Origin: an uncultured Methylococcaceae bacterium
Lineage (GTDB): Bacteria; Pseudomonadota; Gammaproteobacteria; Methylococcales; Methylomonadaceae
Direction: 5' to 3'
NCBI GenBank assembly: GCA_903928685.1
Contig: CAIYRS010000016.1
Location: 1-54,450, forward strand
DNA length: 54,450 bases
The notes beneath the pieces were generated by a model. The model was not told the DNA's origin. It saw nothing but the letters and a program-made list of their open reading frames with translations, and made no database searches. This document shows positions 34,001 to 42,009 of this stretch, piece after piece (position 1 is the stretch's first letter; each line of letters opens with the position of its first letter). The translations under genes and the position numbers were made by a program.

Positions 34001-34492
34001 GCTCTGACCATTAATAGTAAAACCGCCTGTACCGCTAGCTACCGCAGATAAATCGACAGCTGTGCTTGTGGTCTTACCGAATACCACGTAGCTACGCCCT
34101 GCACTACTTCCGGCAGCGGGATCGCTACCAGGGGCACCGACAATAAGGTCGGCGAGCCCATCACCATTAACGTCACCTGCGGCGGATACGCTTTCACCAC
34201 TTCCATCACCCGCACTCTGACCGTTGATAACGAAACCGCCCATACCACTAGCCACAGCAGATAAGTCAATTGCCGTATTCGATGTCTTGCCGAACACCAC
34301 ATAACTGCAGCCAGCATCGACACCCGTAGCGGGATCGCTGTAAGGCGCGCCGACAATCAAGTCGGTCAAGCCATCGCCATTTACATCGCCTGCGGCGGAT
34401 ACGCTATAACCACTTCTGTCGCCGACAGTTTGTCCGTTAATAACAAAACCACCGATGCCAGCGGCGATAGATGAAAGATTAATGTCGGTCAT
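31094..34492 (-). CDS. Large FG-GAP / RTX secreted protein
   Basis: The 1132-residue protein has no signal peptide. Residues about 1-470 are seven FG-GAP (integrin-alpha-like) repeats of some 60-70 residues, each with GGFVINGQ, SVSAAGDVNGDGLADLI and SYVVFGK; DVNGDG is a calcium loop. Then come RTX nonapeptides (GGAGNDTLIGNGGADVLYGG) and a cadherin-like VCBS domain (GTLTVNQTNGAYSFTA). After that is a near-identical pair of about 80 residues (SYTVDNVGDVIIETSTLSTE / SYVVDNIGDLVIETSTLSTE), and a final RTX block with FDTAISANIDKINDFL. This suggests type I secretion, and adhesion or sensing at the surface. No transporter genes lie beside it. A good GAAGGAA site precedes the ATG. Confidence 0.87.
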   Translation of the reverse strand: MTDINLSSIAAGIGGFVINGQTVGDRSGYSVSAAGDVNGDGLTDLIVGAPYSDPATGVDAGCSYVVFGKTSNTAIDLSAVASGMGGFVINGQSAGDGSGESVSAAGDVNGDGLADLIVGAPGSDPAAGSSAGRSYVVFGKTTSTAVDLSAVASGTGGFTINGQSLYDNSGISVSAAGDVNGDGLADLLIGAFGAENVAGRTYVVFGKTSGTGNIDLSAVASGIGGFAINGQNPSDWSGSRVSAAGDVNGDGFADLLIGAWLSDPATGVDAGRSYVVFGNSGSTSIDLSAVANGNNGFVINGEYANDRSGLSVSAAGDVNGDGLDDLVVGAPFSSVTSQNAGRSYVVFGKHGTGAVDLSAVANGIGGFVINGPYIFSGSGNIVASAGDVNGDGLADLIIGGTVDRRYLVFGKSTGTAIDLSAVAAGVGGFAINTNSVGFSVSAGDINGDGLADLIIGALGGLTTGHSYVIFGSTTGAFSNTSVDQLGGSGNNTLTGSAISETLVGGAGNDTLIGNGGADVLYGGAGNDMFVLNTDNVAKLTAGITDGQLARIDGGTGIDTISASGSGTNIDLTAIANQGGATPGSSSRIESIERIDLTGSGNNSLTLSAKDVIDMAGFNSFNNANGWADGSYNLAAGGANGINPEQRHQLVIDGNAGDLLNLADRSSWQYAGKVTNAGIIYNVINNSTSAAQLLVNSGISFAPVLFAPTAIQYIDTVFDDSFAMVTGSLIASDLDGGVISYGIVGGIVNGEWVSLVGSYGTLTVNQTNGAYSFTANDAKIEALTTSKIENFTITISDGTFSDSKTLSVNIAQNGITESLGKDILVGTSDNDKFNALAGADTMTGGLGNDSYTVDNVGDVIIETSTLSTEIDSVSSSISYTLGANVENLILIGSGYINGTGNALNNSLTGNSGKNILNGGKGIDTLNGGAGNDSYVVDNIGDLVIETSTLSTEIDNVSSSVTYTLGANIENLTLTGIKAINGTGNALKNTLTGNSGNNILSGGDGIDTLNGGAGNDTLKGGLGNDNLTGGAGQDLFVFDTAISANIDKINDFLVADDTIQLENAIFTKFITTGILSADNFVIGSKALDSNDYLFYDSTTGGLYYDATGSSVGFAVKIATLGIGLALTHDDFVVV

Positions 34493-34703
34493 TGGCTGTT
34501 CCTTCGGTAAAAAATTAAATTAGTTAAAGATTAGGATTTTTGAGTGAGTCACTATAAAAGTAGTTTAGACGATAATTTTTCTTTCTGTTTTTTTATACTT
34601 AAACACGCTTTTTATGTCACCCGCGTTAAAACCTAAATTTCTTTTCAAGAGCTTTAAATTAACAAGACACTAGCCACCGCTATTTTTACAATTTTTGCCC
34701 CCC

Positions 34704-35273
34704 CTACCCCGCAATTTTTTCAATCATCAATAATCTCGGTGCGCTTGCCGATGCGGTTTGGCTGGTTATTTGGCTGAGGGTAAATTGTTCGCGGGGCAAT
34801 TGTTCTGCCCATGCTTGTACGGCGTGGGCTTCTTCGTCACCGCCGGGGTGTCCGGGATAGACGATGATGCTGAGCAGGCCGCGTATTGCTAATAATTGAC
34901 TGGCGGCAGTCAAGGCGGTTAAGGTGGATGGCGTTTGGGTGATGACGGTTTTATCGCCGCCGGGCAAGTAGCCTAAATTAAACATGCAGGCGCGGATGTT
35001 GCCGTGCTGGGCTGCGGGGATAAAGCTCGCGATGTCGGCATGGTTGGCGGCGATTAAATGCAGGTTTGGTGGTGCGCCTAGTTTGGCTTGCACAGCGGTT
35101 ATCGCGGCGGCTTGGATGTCGAAGCCGTAGACTTGGCCTGTGGCTTGTACTTGGCTGAGCAAAAACGCGGTGTCGTGACCATTGCCGACGGTGGCGTCGA
35201 TGGCGATGTCGCCTGCGGTTAAACGGGCTTTAAGTAATTGCTGGGCGTGGCTGGTTAAGGAAATGCGTGGCAT
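34704..35273 (-). CDS. MnmM/YtqB-like tRNA wobble-uridine methyltransferase
   Basis: The 189-residue SAM methyltransferase has the family phrases IAIDATVGNGHDTAFLL (SAM loop), VYGFDIQAAAITAVQ (acidic residue holding the ribose), CMFNLGYLPGGDKTVITQT and SIIVYPGHPGGDEEA. These match the YtqB group, which in Gram-positive bacteria (as MnmM) adds the methyl group of mnm5s2U34. It overlaps the preceding FAD oxidoreductase by 44 bases. Together the two would replace bifunctional MnmC. The assignment rests on family signature and context. Confidence 0.8.
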   Translation of the reverse strand: MPRISLTSHAQQLLKARLTAGDIAIDATVGNGHDTAFLLSQVQATGQVYGFDIQAAAITAVQAKLGAPPNLHLIAANHADIASFIPAAQHGNIRACMFNLGYLPGGDKTVITQTPSTLTALTAASQLLAIRGLLSIIVYPGHPGGDEEAHAVQAWAEQLPREQFTLSQITSQTASASAPRLLMIEKIAG

Positions 35274-36318
35274 AGTGGCGTTGGATGTTGGCGGGTGGTG
35301 GGGCGTTAGTGCTTAAGCTGTCGGCAAATTGCTGGCTGTACCACGGTATCTGCAAACTGCCCTTCGCGCCAAAGCCGTTAAAAATTGCCAATTGCGGCAG
35401 TTGCGGATGGCGGCCTATAAACGGTTTTTTGTCGATGGTACAGGGGCGGATATTGGCTTTATGCTGGCTGATGTGGGCTTGCGCTAACGCGGGGGCAATA
35501 TCTGCCACGGCGGTTAATAATTGCTGGGCGGCTGCAGTTGTGGTTTGGCAATCCAAGGTTTGGTGATCGAACGTAGCGCCGATGCGGCATTCTTTATCAT
35601 CCAACGGCAACAGCCAGCGCCCGTAATTTAACAAGTAATCCGGCAAGTACACGCCTTGATGGCGTAAGTTGAGGATTTCACCTTTTACCGCTTGAAACGG
35701 CAGCCAAGCAAACCACGGATTATTCATGGCTTGGTAGCCTTGGCAAAAAACCACTTGTTTCGGGGCAAGGTTTTGCCAGCTCAGTTTGGGGGTGATTTGC
35801 AGTTGTTGATAGCAAAAATCACTTTGTTGATAGCTGTTGTTGGCGATGAAAAAATCTTTTAAGCACGCCAACAAAGATTTAGTCAGCAGATACCCGGTTT
35901 GTTTTTGGACAAGATAACCGTGCGGGGTAAGCAAGCCATCCAAGTGTTTTGCGGTCGGGTAGATGTCGCCCAAATACGCGTGGTATTCTGGATTGGCTTG
36001 GCGTTGCGCGGCTTGCTGGGCTTCGGCTTGGCTGCGGAACAAGCGCACCATGGGCTTTTCCACATAAAAATCTTGCCGAAAAAATGCCGCCAATTGGGTG
36101 TAACGCTGTTTGGCGGCAGGCAGTAATACGTCACTATCGGCAGATTTCACCAGCCGCATACCCGTTACCGGGTTGATTAAGCCGGCGGCGATTTGCGAGG
36201 CGTTTTCTTGCCCGTTATCCACCACCATTACCCGAAAGCCGCGTTGCAGTAATTCCCAAGCCAGCAAACTACCCGCCAAGCCTTGACCGACAATCAGGTA
36301 ATCGACCGCTTTAGCCAT
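35230..36318 (-). CDS. DAAO-family FAD oxidoreductase, MnmC1/MnmL-like
   Basis: The 362-residue flavoprotein starts VDYLIVGQGLAGSLLAWELL (dinucleotide-binding GxGxxG). It has the DAAO-type AAGLINPVTGMRLVKS, a substrate part FQAVKGEILNLRH and C-terminal PFIGRHPQLPQLAIFNGFGA. The layout is like the oxidase half of MnmC, which removes the carboxymethyl group from cmnm5U; stand-alone relatives reported in Gram-positives are called MnmL. Its overlap with a MnmM-like methyltransferase strongly suggests the two successive steps of mnm5U formation. The start overlaps the deaminase gene by eight bases. Confidence 0.78.
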   Translation of the reverse strand: MAKAVDYLIVGQGLAGSLLAWELLQRGFRVMVVDNGQENASQIAAGLINPVTGMRLVKSADSDVLLPAAKQRYTQLAAFFRQDFYVEKPMVRLFRSQAEAQQAAQRQANPEYHAYLGDIYPTAKHLDGLLTPHGYLVQKQTGYLLTKSLLACLKDFFIANNSYQQSDFCYQQLQITPKLSWQNLAPKQVVFCQGYQAMNNPWFAWLPFQAVKGEILNLRHQGVYLPDYLLNYGRWLLPLDDKECRIGATFDHQTLDCQTTTAAAQQLLTAVADIAPALAQAHISQHKANIRPCTIDKKPFIGRHPQLPQLAIFNGFGAKGSLQIPWYSQQFADSLSTNAPPPANIQRHYATHFLNQPRPAIT

Positions 36319-37630
36319 GGCTTGCCAAACGCTGTTGCCAACTGGCGACTTTTTCCAGTAATTCGTCGCGATTGATGGTGGTCAGTTGCCGCGCTTTCAA
36401 CAAGCGTTTACCCGCCACCCAAACATCGCTGACCTGTTTGCGGTCGGTGGCGTACACCAGTTGTGAGATGGGGTTAAACAACGGCTGGCTTTCCAAATCG
36501 CTGCAATCGATGGCGATGACATCAGCCGCTTTGCCGATGGTTAATGAGCCGATTTCATTTTCTAAACCTAAGGCTTTCGCGCCATTGATGGTTGCCATGC
36601 GTAACGCGGTCATAGCTGGCACGGCGCTGGCGTTGTCGGCAACGGCTTTTGCCAATAACGCGGCGGTACGCATTTCACCCAGCATGTCTAAATCGTTATT
36701 GCTGGCAGCACCGTCTGTACCTAGGGCGACGTTGACTCCGGCGGCGATACATTGCGCTATCGGACAAAATCCGCTGGCGAGTTTTAAGTTGGATTCAGGG
36801 CAATGGACGATATGTGCGCCCGCTTCTGCCATCAAGGCAATGTCGTCGGCATCCAGTTGCGTCATGTGCACGGCAAGCAATGAGGGATTCACCAAACCCA
36901 GTTTATGCAGCCGTTGCAAAGGCCGCTGCCCTTGTTCTAGCAAGGCTTGTTCGACTTCATGGCGGGTTTCGTGGACATGGATATGCACGGGCAATTCCAA
37001 CTCATCCGCCAGTGTGCGGATTTTTTCTAAGGGCTGGTCAGAAACCGTGTACGGGGCGTGCGGCGAAAACGTTGCCGTCAACAGCGGTTGCCCACGCAGT
37101 TGGTCGTATAAGGCCAAGCCTTTTTCCAGATATTCATCGCTGTTTTGCGCCCAAACGGTGGGGAAATCAAACACCACCAAGCCAATGCTGGCGCGGATAC
37201 CCGCTTGTACGGCTTGTTTGGCGGTAATGTTGGGGAAGAAATACATATCGTTAAAACAGGTGGTGCCGCTGCGGAGCATTTCTGCGATTGCCAAATCGGT
37301 GCCATCTTTAACAAAGCTTTCGCTCACCCATTGTTGCTCCAAAGGCCAAATATGGTTTTGTAGCCAATCCATCAACGGTAAGTCATCAGCAACCCCGCGC
37401 AGCAAACTCATGGCGGCATGGGTGTGGCAGTTGATTAATCCGGGCAGCAAAATATGCTTAGGCAGATGTTCTTCGTTAGTTGCCTGATAATTTTGCTGGG
37501 CTTGTTCGGTGGGCAATATATCAATGATACGCCCGTTGTGGATGGCAAGGCTGTGGTGCGGGTAAACCACCGATTCTGGCTCAACGGGGATTATCCATCG
37601 GGCGTGGATAAGGGTGTCTACGGTTTTCAT
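36311..37630 (-). CDS. mtaD: 5-methylthioadenosine / S-adenosylhomocysteine deaminase
   Basis: The 439-residue amidohydrolase of the TRZ/ATZ group has metal ligands in LLPGLINCHTHAAMSLLRG (His-x-His), HIHVHETRHEVEQ, HMTQLDADDI and ALGTDGAASNNDLD (Asp). It deaminates by-products of SAM use to the inosine forms. The products feed SAM recycling, which fits its neighbour being a SAM-dependent methyltransferase. It is the first gene of the three-gene overlapping operon. Substrate choice within the family is uncertain. Confidence 0.88.
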   Translation of the reverse strand: MKTVDTLIHARWIIPVEPESVVYPHHSLAIHNGRIIDILPTEQAQQNYQATNEEHLPKHILLPGLINCHTHAAMSLLRGVADDLPLMDWLQNHIWPLEQQWVSESFVKDGTDLAIAEMLRSGTTCFNDMYFFPNITAKQAVQAGIRASIGLVVFDFPTVWAQNSDEYLEKGLALYDQLRGQPLLTATFSPHAPYTVSDQPLEKIRTLADELELPVHIHVHETRHEVEQALLEQGQRPLQRLHKLGLVNPSLLAVHMTQLDADDIALMAEAGAHIVHCPESNLKLASGFCPIAQCIAAGVNVALGTDGAASNNDLDMLGEMRTAALLAKAVADNASAVPAMTALRMATINGAKALGLENEIGSLTIGKAADVIAIDCSDLESQPLFNPISQLVYATDRKQVSDVWVAGKRLLKARQLTTINRDELLEKVASWQQRLASHG

Positions 37631-37683
37631 GGTGTCATCCTGGGGGTTAATGGTGTTATTTGGCTGATGGGGTGCTATTTTTT

Positions 37684-37709
37684 GGAGTCCAAAACATGTT
37701 TTGGACTCC
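37684..37709. repeat. Dispersed 26-bp palindrome, copy 3
   Basis: A perfect copy with half-site GGAGTCCAAAACA, lying between the start of mtaD and the end of the lipoprotein gene, where both genes read leftwards. Confidence 0.92.
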
Positions 37710-37760
37710 AGTTTCTACGCTATAGCGCCAGCACTACTGGGTAAAATCTTTAGGTGACCA

Positions 37761-38999
37761 TCAATCAACCGCTTCTACCCAGTTGCAACGGTTTTTAACG
37801 ATTGCGGCGGTATTGGCGTTGCCAATGCCTTTGGCGATTAAGGCAATTACGCGGTCGTCGTTATCGTAGCCGACGTGGGCGTCTAGCGGGTTGGCAAGTT
37901 TGCCTAGACCAAACGCATCAAACACGGTGGCGACATTAATGCTGATGTTGGTGACATCGGCGCACAAACGCGAATCCAAATATTTGTCGGCAAAGCTGCG
38001 CGGGATGGCGTAGCTCAATAAATCATTGGGGTCACTAAAGGCCATGATGGGGGTTTTGCTGAGCATACGCTGGTTATATTTCGCGCCGTTGGGGCGGCAA
38101 TACTCTGTGCTTTGTCCGCTGACTTCCGGCAAGCCGCGCCCCAATTGCAGCATCGGCAATTGGTTGGAGAGCATGTAAATAGGGATTTCTTTGGCTTTTA
38201 AGGCATCTTGGAAGGCGACTTCACGGGAGTTAATCAGGCCTGCGATGCGTTGCATACCGTCAATGGTGATGCGGCTGCCTAGGCTATGGGAAATGAAGGC
38301 GTATTGGTCGTTGCGTAAATTGACGGCGGCGGCTGGCTCATTAAATGAACAAGCTTGATGCGCGTCCGTCGGCAAATCTTGCCAATTGCTTTTGGTCATC
38401 CAGCAAAATGCTTGCGCGAAAGATACCAAAATATCGTTATGGCTATCTCCCAAGTAAATGATCGGGTCGGGGCCGGTGTCGTTGGAGAATTTTTTCAATA
38501 AATCATTCACTTCCGCACGGCGGAAAGCGTATTCGCCGGAATTATCGTAGGCTAGAATTTCTTTTTGTTTGGCAGTGATACTGGACCAAGTCAGTTCATA
38601 GAACAGCAATTCCCGTTGCCGATCTCTACTTAGCAAGCGGTTAATCCGCAAATTGCCAAGGTTCTTGCTGTTATCAAATGAGCTGGTCAGGCTGATGTTT
38701 TTATTAGCTGACGACATGACCGGCAAATCCAGCTGGTCTGCCAGTTTTTCTAGCAAGCGCGTGGAATAGCCGGGCAAGTGGTTGCCTACGCCATGCACCA
38801 TCAGGACTTTCATGGTTTGTTGGCGGTTACCCAAAAACGGGCTGATACCCGTAAAGGCTTTGCCCCAAATTTTGCACATGCGGGTATCATCGGCAGTCTG
38901 TTTTTCTAAAAGCGCCTCGGTAACGCCTTTGCCAAAACTGGCGCACCCCGACAGTAATGAGGTCATCAACAACAATGGTAAATACTTGCTAACCCGCAT
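37761..38999 (-). CDS. Lipoprotein with alpha/beta hydrolase fold
   Basis: The 412-residue protein has a lipoprotein signal with lipobox LLSGCAS (Cys19), so it is anchored to a membrane. The body looks like a serine hydrolase: KVLMVHGVGNH (oxyanion-type HG), FISHSLGSRITIDG (nucleophile elbow SHSLGS in place of GHSLG) and a late DAHVGYDNDDRV with the probable acid and His. It is close to no family I can name. It is single, 215 bases from the divergent manC. Possible role: lipase or esterase at the outer membrane. Confidence 0.75.
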   Translation of the reverse strand: MRVSKYLPLLLMTSLLSGCASFGKGVTEALLEKQTADDTRMCKIWGKAFTGISPFLGNRQQTMKVLMVHGVGNHLPGYSTRLLEKLADQLDLPVMSSANKNISLTSSFDNSKNLGNLRINRLLSRDRQRELLFYELTWSSITAKQKEILAYDNSGEYAFRRAEVNDLLKKFSNDTGPDPIIYLGDSHNDILVSFAQAFCWMTKSNWQDLPTDAHQACSFNEPAAAVNLRNDQYAFISHSLGSRITIDGMQRIAGLINSREVAFQDALKAKEIPIYMLSNQLPMLQLGRGLPEVSGQSTEYCRPNGAKYNQRMLSKTPIMAFSDPNDLLSYAIPRSFADKYLDSRLCADVTNISINVATVFDAFGLGKLANPLDAHVGYDNDDRVIALIAKGIGNANTAAIVKNRCNWVEAVD

Positions 39000-39214
39000 G
39001 GTTACACTCAGTCAGTTCAAATACCGACAAGTTTACCTTGAAATTCATCATGCGGAAAAACTTGCTGGCTATGATTGTAGCAGTGAGATGTTTGCCACAG
39101 ATTTTCAAAGCTAAATTAGCGAGGCCTACAGTATAATGCCCTGCTAGATTTACCAGCATATCCACAAGTTTCCACTACACTTAAGCAATCGCTTTCATCC
39201 AAGGACAATAGCAA

Positions 39215-40615
39215 ATGATCCCTGTAATTTTGTCAGGCGGCTCAGGTACGAGATTATGGCCCCTCTCTCGCGGACAACACCCCAAGCAATTTTTACCCTT
39301 GGTTTCTGCCAAAACCATGATCCAAGAAACTTTGTTGCGCTTAGATGGCATCGGCGGACTGAATGCGCCGATAGCGGTCTGCAACGAAAACCATCGCTTT
39401 ATGATGGCGGAACAATTATGGGAAATCGGCATAAAACCCGCCGCGATTATTCTTGAACCCGTCGGTAAAAATACCGCGCCAGCCGTGGCAATGGCGGCCT
39501 TATCGGCAAACTCTCCTGATGATGTCTTGCTGGTATTGCCTGCTGACCATGTGATTGCCGACATTTACGCTTTCCAAGCAGCGGCGCTGGCAGCACGGGA
39601 TTTGGCTAAGCAAGGCTTTTTAGTCACGTTTGGCATTGTCCCTGACTGCCCTGAAACCGGATACGGTTACATCAAACGCGGCGAACAACCGCATGGCGAT
39701 GCTTATAATGTTGCCGCATTCGTAGAAAAACCGGATTTAGCAACCGCAACCGCGTATTTGCAAAGCGGTGATTATTTCTGGAACAGCGGCATGTTTGCTT
39801 TTACCGCAGGCAGTTTTTTGGCGGAATTAGAAAAATTTAATCCAGAAATGCTCGCCGCCTGCCGCTTGGCGCTCACCGCCGCCAATACCGACTTGGATTT
39901 TGTGCGCTTAGATAAGGAATTATTTAGCCGCTGCCCTGCTGATTCCATCGATTACGCAGTCATGGAAAAAACTGACAAAGCCGTGGTGATTCCGCTGGAT
40001 GCAGGTTGGAGTGATGTCGGCTCGTGGTCGGCCTTATGGGATGTCGCCGAAAAAGATGCCGATGGCAATGCCATAAAAGGCGATGTGCTAACCATTGATT
40101 GCCACAATTCTTTTATCCATGCCGAACACCGTTTGGTATCGGTTATCGGTATTGATGACCTGATTGTGGTAGAAACTGGCGATGCGGTTATGATTGCACC
40201 GAAAAATCGTGGGCAAGAAGTGAAGGATATTGTTGCCCAACTGAAACAACAAAAACGCAGCGAAGCCGATGTGCATCGGAAAATGTATCGGCCTTGGGGA
40301 CATTATGATTTGGTCGATACCGGCAATCGCCATCAAACCAAACGCATTGTGGTAAAACCCGGCGCGCGATTATCGCTGCAAAAACACCATCACCGCGCCG
40401 AACATTGGGTGGTGGTCAAAGGTACGGCTTTAGTCACTAAAGGCGACGAAAAGCTGCTGTTATCTGAAAACGAATCCACTTTTATCCCGCTAGGCGTTGT
40501 CCATTGTTTGGAAAACCCAGGCGTCATCCCGCTGGAGATTGTCGAAGTACAATCGGGGAGCTATTTGGGGGAAGACGATATTATCCGCTATAACGACCAA
40601 TACGGTCGCCTGTAA
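39215..40615 (+). CDS. manC: Mannose-1-phosphate guanylyltransferase / mannose-6-phosphate isomerase
   Basis: This 466-residue bifunctional type II enzyme has an N-terminal nucleotidyltransferase with PVILSGGSGTRLWPLSR and FVEKPD, and a cupin isomerase with YRPWGHYDLVD, KPGARLSLQKHHHRAEHW and FIPLGVVHCLEN. It makes GDP-mannose for exopolysaccharide or LPS. The leader has AAGGA. It is followed 55 bases later by galU on the same strand; the two probably act in the same polysaccharide supply line. Confidence 0.95.
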   Translation: MIPVILSGGSGTRLWPLSRGQHPKQFLPLVSAKTMIQETLLRLDGIGGLNAPIAVCNENHRFMMAEQLWEIGIKPAAIILEPVGKNTAPAVAMAALSANSPDDVLLVLPADHVIADIYAFQAAALAARDLAKQGFLVTFGIVPDCPETGYGYIKRGEQPHGDAYNVAAFVEKPDLATATAYLQSGDYFWNSGMFAFTAGSFLAELEKFNPEMLAACRLALTAANTDLDFVRLDKELFSRCPADSIDYAVMEKTDKAVVIPLDAGWSDVGSWSALWDVAEKDADGNAIKGDVLTIDCHNSFIHAEHRLVSVIGIDDLIVVETGDAVMIAPKNRGQEVKDIVAQLKQQKRSEADVHRKMYRPWGHYDLVDTGNRHQTKRIVVKPGARLSLQKHHHRAEHWVVVKGTALVTKGDEKLLLSENESTFIPLGVVHCLENPGVIPLEIVEVQSGSYLGEDDIIRYNDQYGRL

Positions 40616-40670
40616 AACTGTGTTGGCATCCGCCTTGAATTTTTAAACTTAACTAGAAGGAAACCTTTAG

Positions 40671-41555
40671 ATGAATAAGAAAGTTACCAAAGCCGTTTTT
40701 CCTGTTGCTGGTTTAGGCTCACGATTTTTGCCTGCTACCAAAGCCGTGCCAAAAGAAATGTTGCCGATTGTTGATAAACCTTTGATGCAATATGCCGTAG
40801 AAGAAGCGGTTGCGGCAGGTATTGATACCATGATTTTCATCACCGGACGCACCAAAAACTCCATCACCGACCATTTCGACAAAGCTTACGAATTGGAAAC
40901 CGAATTGGAAATGCGCGGTAAAACCGAAATTTTAAAAATCCTTAAAGATACTGTGCCAGAAGGCATTTCTTGCGTGTTTATCCGCCAATCAGAAGCTTTA
41001 GGTTTGGGTCACGCGGTTTACTGCGCGCATTCCGTAGTAGGCGATGAGCCCTTCGCCGTCATCTTGCCAGATGATTTAATTGAAGACGGCAACCGTGGCT
41101 GTATGGCGCAAATGGTTGAACTTTACAATGAAAAACAATGTTCTATCTTAGGCGTTGAACCTGTAGACCCTAGCGAAACCGATAAATACGGCATCGTTAG
41201 AACCAGCGATTTCACTGGCAAATTCGGCGCGATTGAACACATTGTCGAAAAACCAAAACCCGATGTTGCGCCATCTAATTTAGCGGTAGTTGGCCGTTAT
41301 ATTTTGAATCCTGCTATTTTTGACAAAATCAAAAACACCGGACGCGGTGCAGGCGGAGAAATCCAACTGACTGACGCTATCGCGGATTTATTAAACGATG
41401 AGCAAGTATTAGCTTACCAATTTGACGGCAAACGTTACGATTGCGGCGCAAAACTCGGCTTTTTGATCGCCAACGTAGAATACGGTTTATTGCATAAAGA
41501 ATTAAAAGACGATTTCGCTACTTATTTGAAAGACTTGGTAGCAAGCAAAGCGTAA
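40671..41555 (+). CDS. galU: UTP-glucose-1-phosphate uridylyltransferase
   Basis: The 294-residue enzyme makes UDP-glucose. It shows the signature FPVAGLGSRFLPATKAVPKE, then MLPIVDKPLMQYAVEEA, VILPDDLIED, GRYIL and the late YDCGAKLGFLIANVEY. Length is typical. It has a strong GAAGGAA site and ends at a clear terminator. Confidence 0.97.
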   Translation: MNKKVTKAVFPVAGLGSRFLPATKAVPKEMLPIVDKPLMQYAVEEAVAAGIDTMIFITGRTKNSITDHFDKAYELETELEMRGKTEILKILKDTVPEGISCVFIRQSEALGLGHAVYCAHSVVGDEPFAVILPDDLIEDGNRGCMAQMVELYNEKQCSILGVEPVDPSETDKYGIVRTSDFTGKFGAIEHIVEKPKPDVAPSNLAVVGRYILNPAIFDKIKNTGRGAGGEIQLTDAIADLLNDEQVLAYQFDGKRYDCGAKLGFLIANVEYGLLHKELKDDFATYLKDLVASKA

Positions 41556-41570
41556 GCAATCGCTACAAAC

Positions 41571-41608
41571 AAAAAAGGCCCAGCAGGAAAACCTGCTGGG
41601 CCTTTTTA
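41571..41608 (+). terminator. Terminator after galU
   Basis: A perfect stem GGCCCAGCAGG/CCTGCTGGGCC with loop AAAA, flanked by A's and T's, stands 16 bases after galU. Confidence 0.93.
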
Positions 41609-41669
41609 CTTTGCGAGACAGTAAAACCAGCATCGCGCTGGCTTTAGCATCGCAAAAATTATTATTTTT

Positions 41670-41817
41670 TAACCTCAGTTCGACATAAGAAGCTGTTGTC
41701 CACGAAACACACGAAAAGGCACGAAAGCGATAAAATATGAAAGACTAAGTTATTGAAATTTATAGTTTAAATTTTTCGTGTTTTTCGTGGACATTTCTTT
41801 ATATCGCACTGAGGTTA
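41670..41817. mobile_element. MITE-like element, copy 1
   Basis: The 148-base element is bounded by imperfect inverted ends: TAACCTCAGTTCGACATAAG on the left and, inverted, TAACCTCAGTGCGATATAAA on the right. Inner arms TGTCCACGAAACACACGAAA and its partner ATTTTTCGTGTTTTTCGTGG give a long hairpin. It has no coding capacity. Copy 2 follows 36 bases away in the same direction. Confidence 0.75.
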
Positions 41818-41821
41818 CGTA

Positions 41822-41847
41822 GGAGTCCAAAACATGTTTTGGACTCC
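41822..41847. repeat. Dispersed 26-bp palindrome, copy 4
   Basis: A perfect copy (half-site GGAGTCCAAAACA) lying in the short gap between the two MITE-like elements. Confidence 0.92.
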
Positions 41848-41853
41848 TAATTA

Positions 41854-42009
41854 AACTCCAGTTCGACATAAGAAGCTATTGTCCACGAAACACACGAAAA
41901 GGCACGAAAGCTATAAAATCTGAAAACTTAAGCTATTGAAGTTTATAGTTTAATTTTTTCGTGTTTTTTGTGTTTTTCGTGGACATTTCTTTATATCGAA
42001 CTGAGGTTA
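41854..42009. mobile_element. MITE-like element, copy 2
   Basis: It repeats copy 1 over about 150 bases (CAGTTCGACATAAGAAGCTA, TTGTCCACGAAACACACGAA, GGACATTTCTTTATATCG), with a small insertion (TTTTTTGTGTTTTTCGTGG). Its right end, TGAGGTTA, supplies the TAA stop of the lipoprotein gene that reads into it. Confidence 0.75.

Noticed and set aside
31094-34492. Regular repeats at 33100-34480 as a CRISPR-like array
   Set aside because: The repeats are in frame and encode FG-GAP units of 60-70 residues with coding variation, not short identical repeats with unique spacers.
36372-37487. Long plus-strand open frame of 371 codons
   Set aside because: It lies wholly opposite mtaD, which has full family motifs; the frame is serine/cysteine-rich with no domain.
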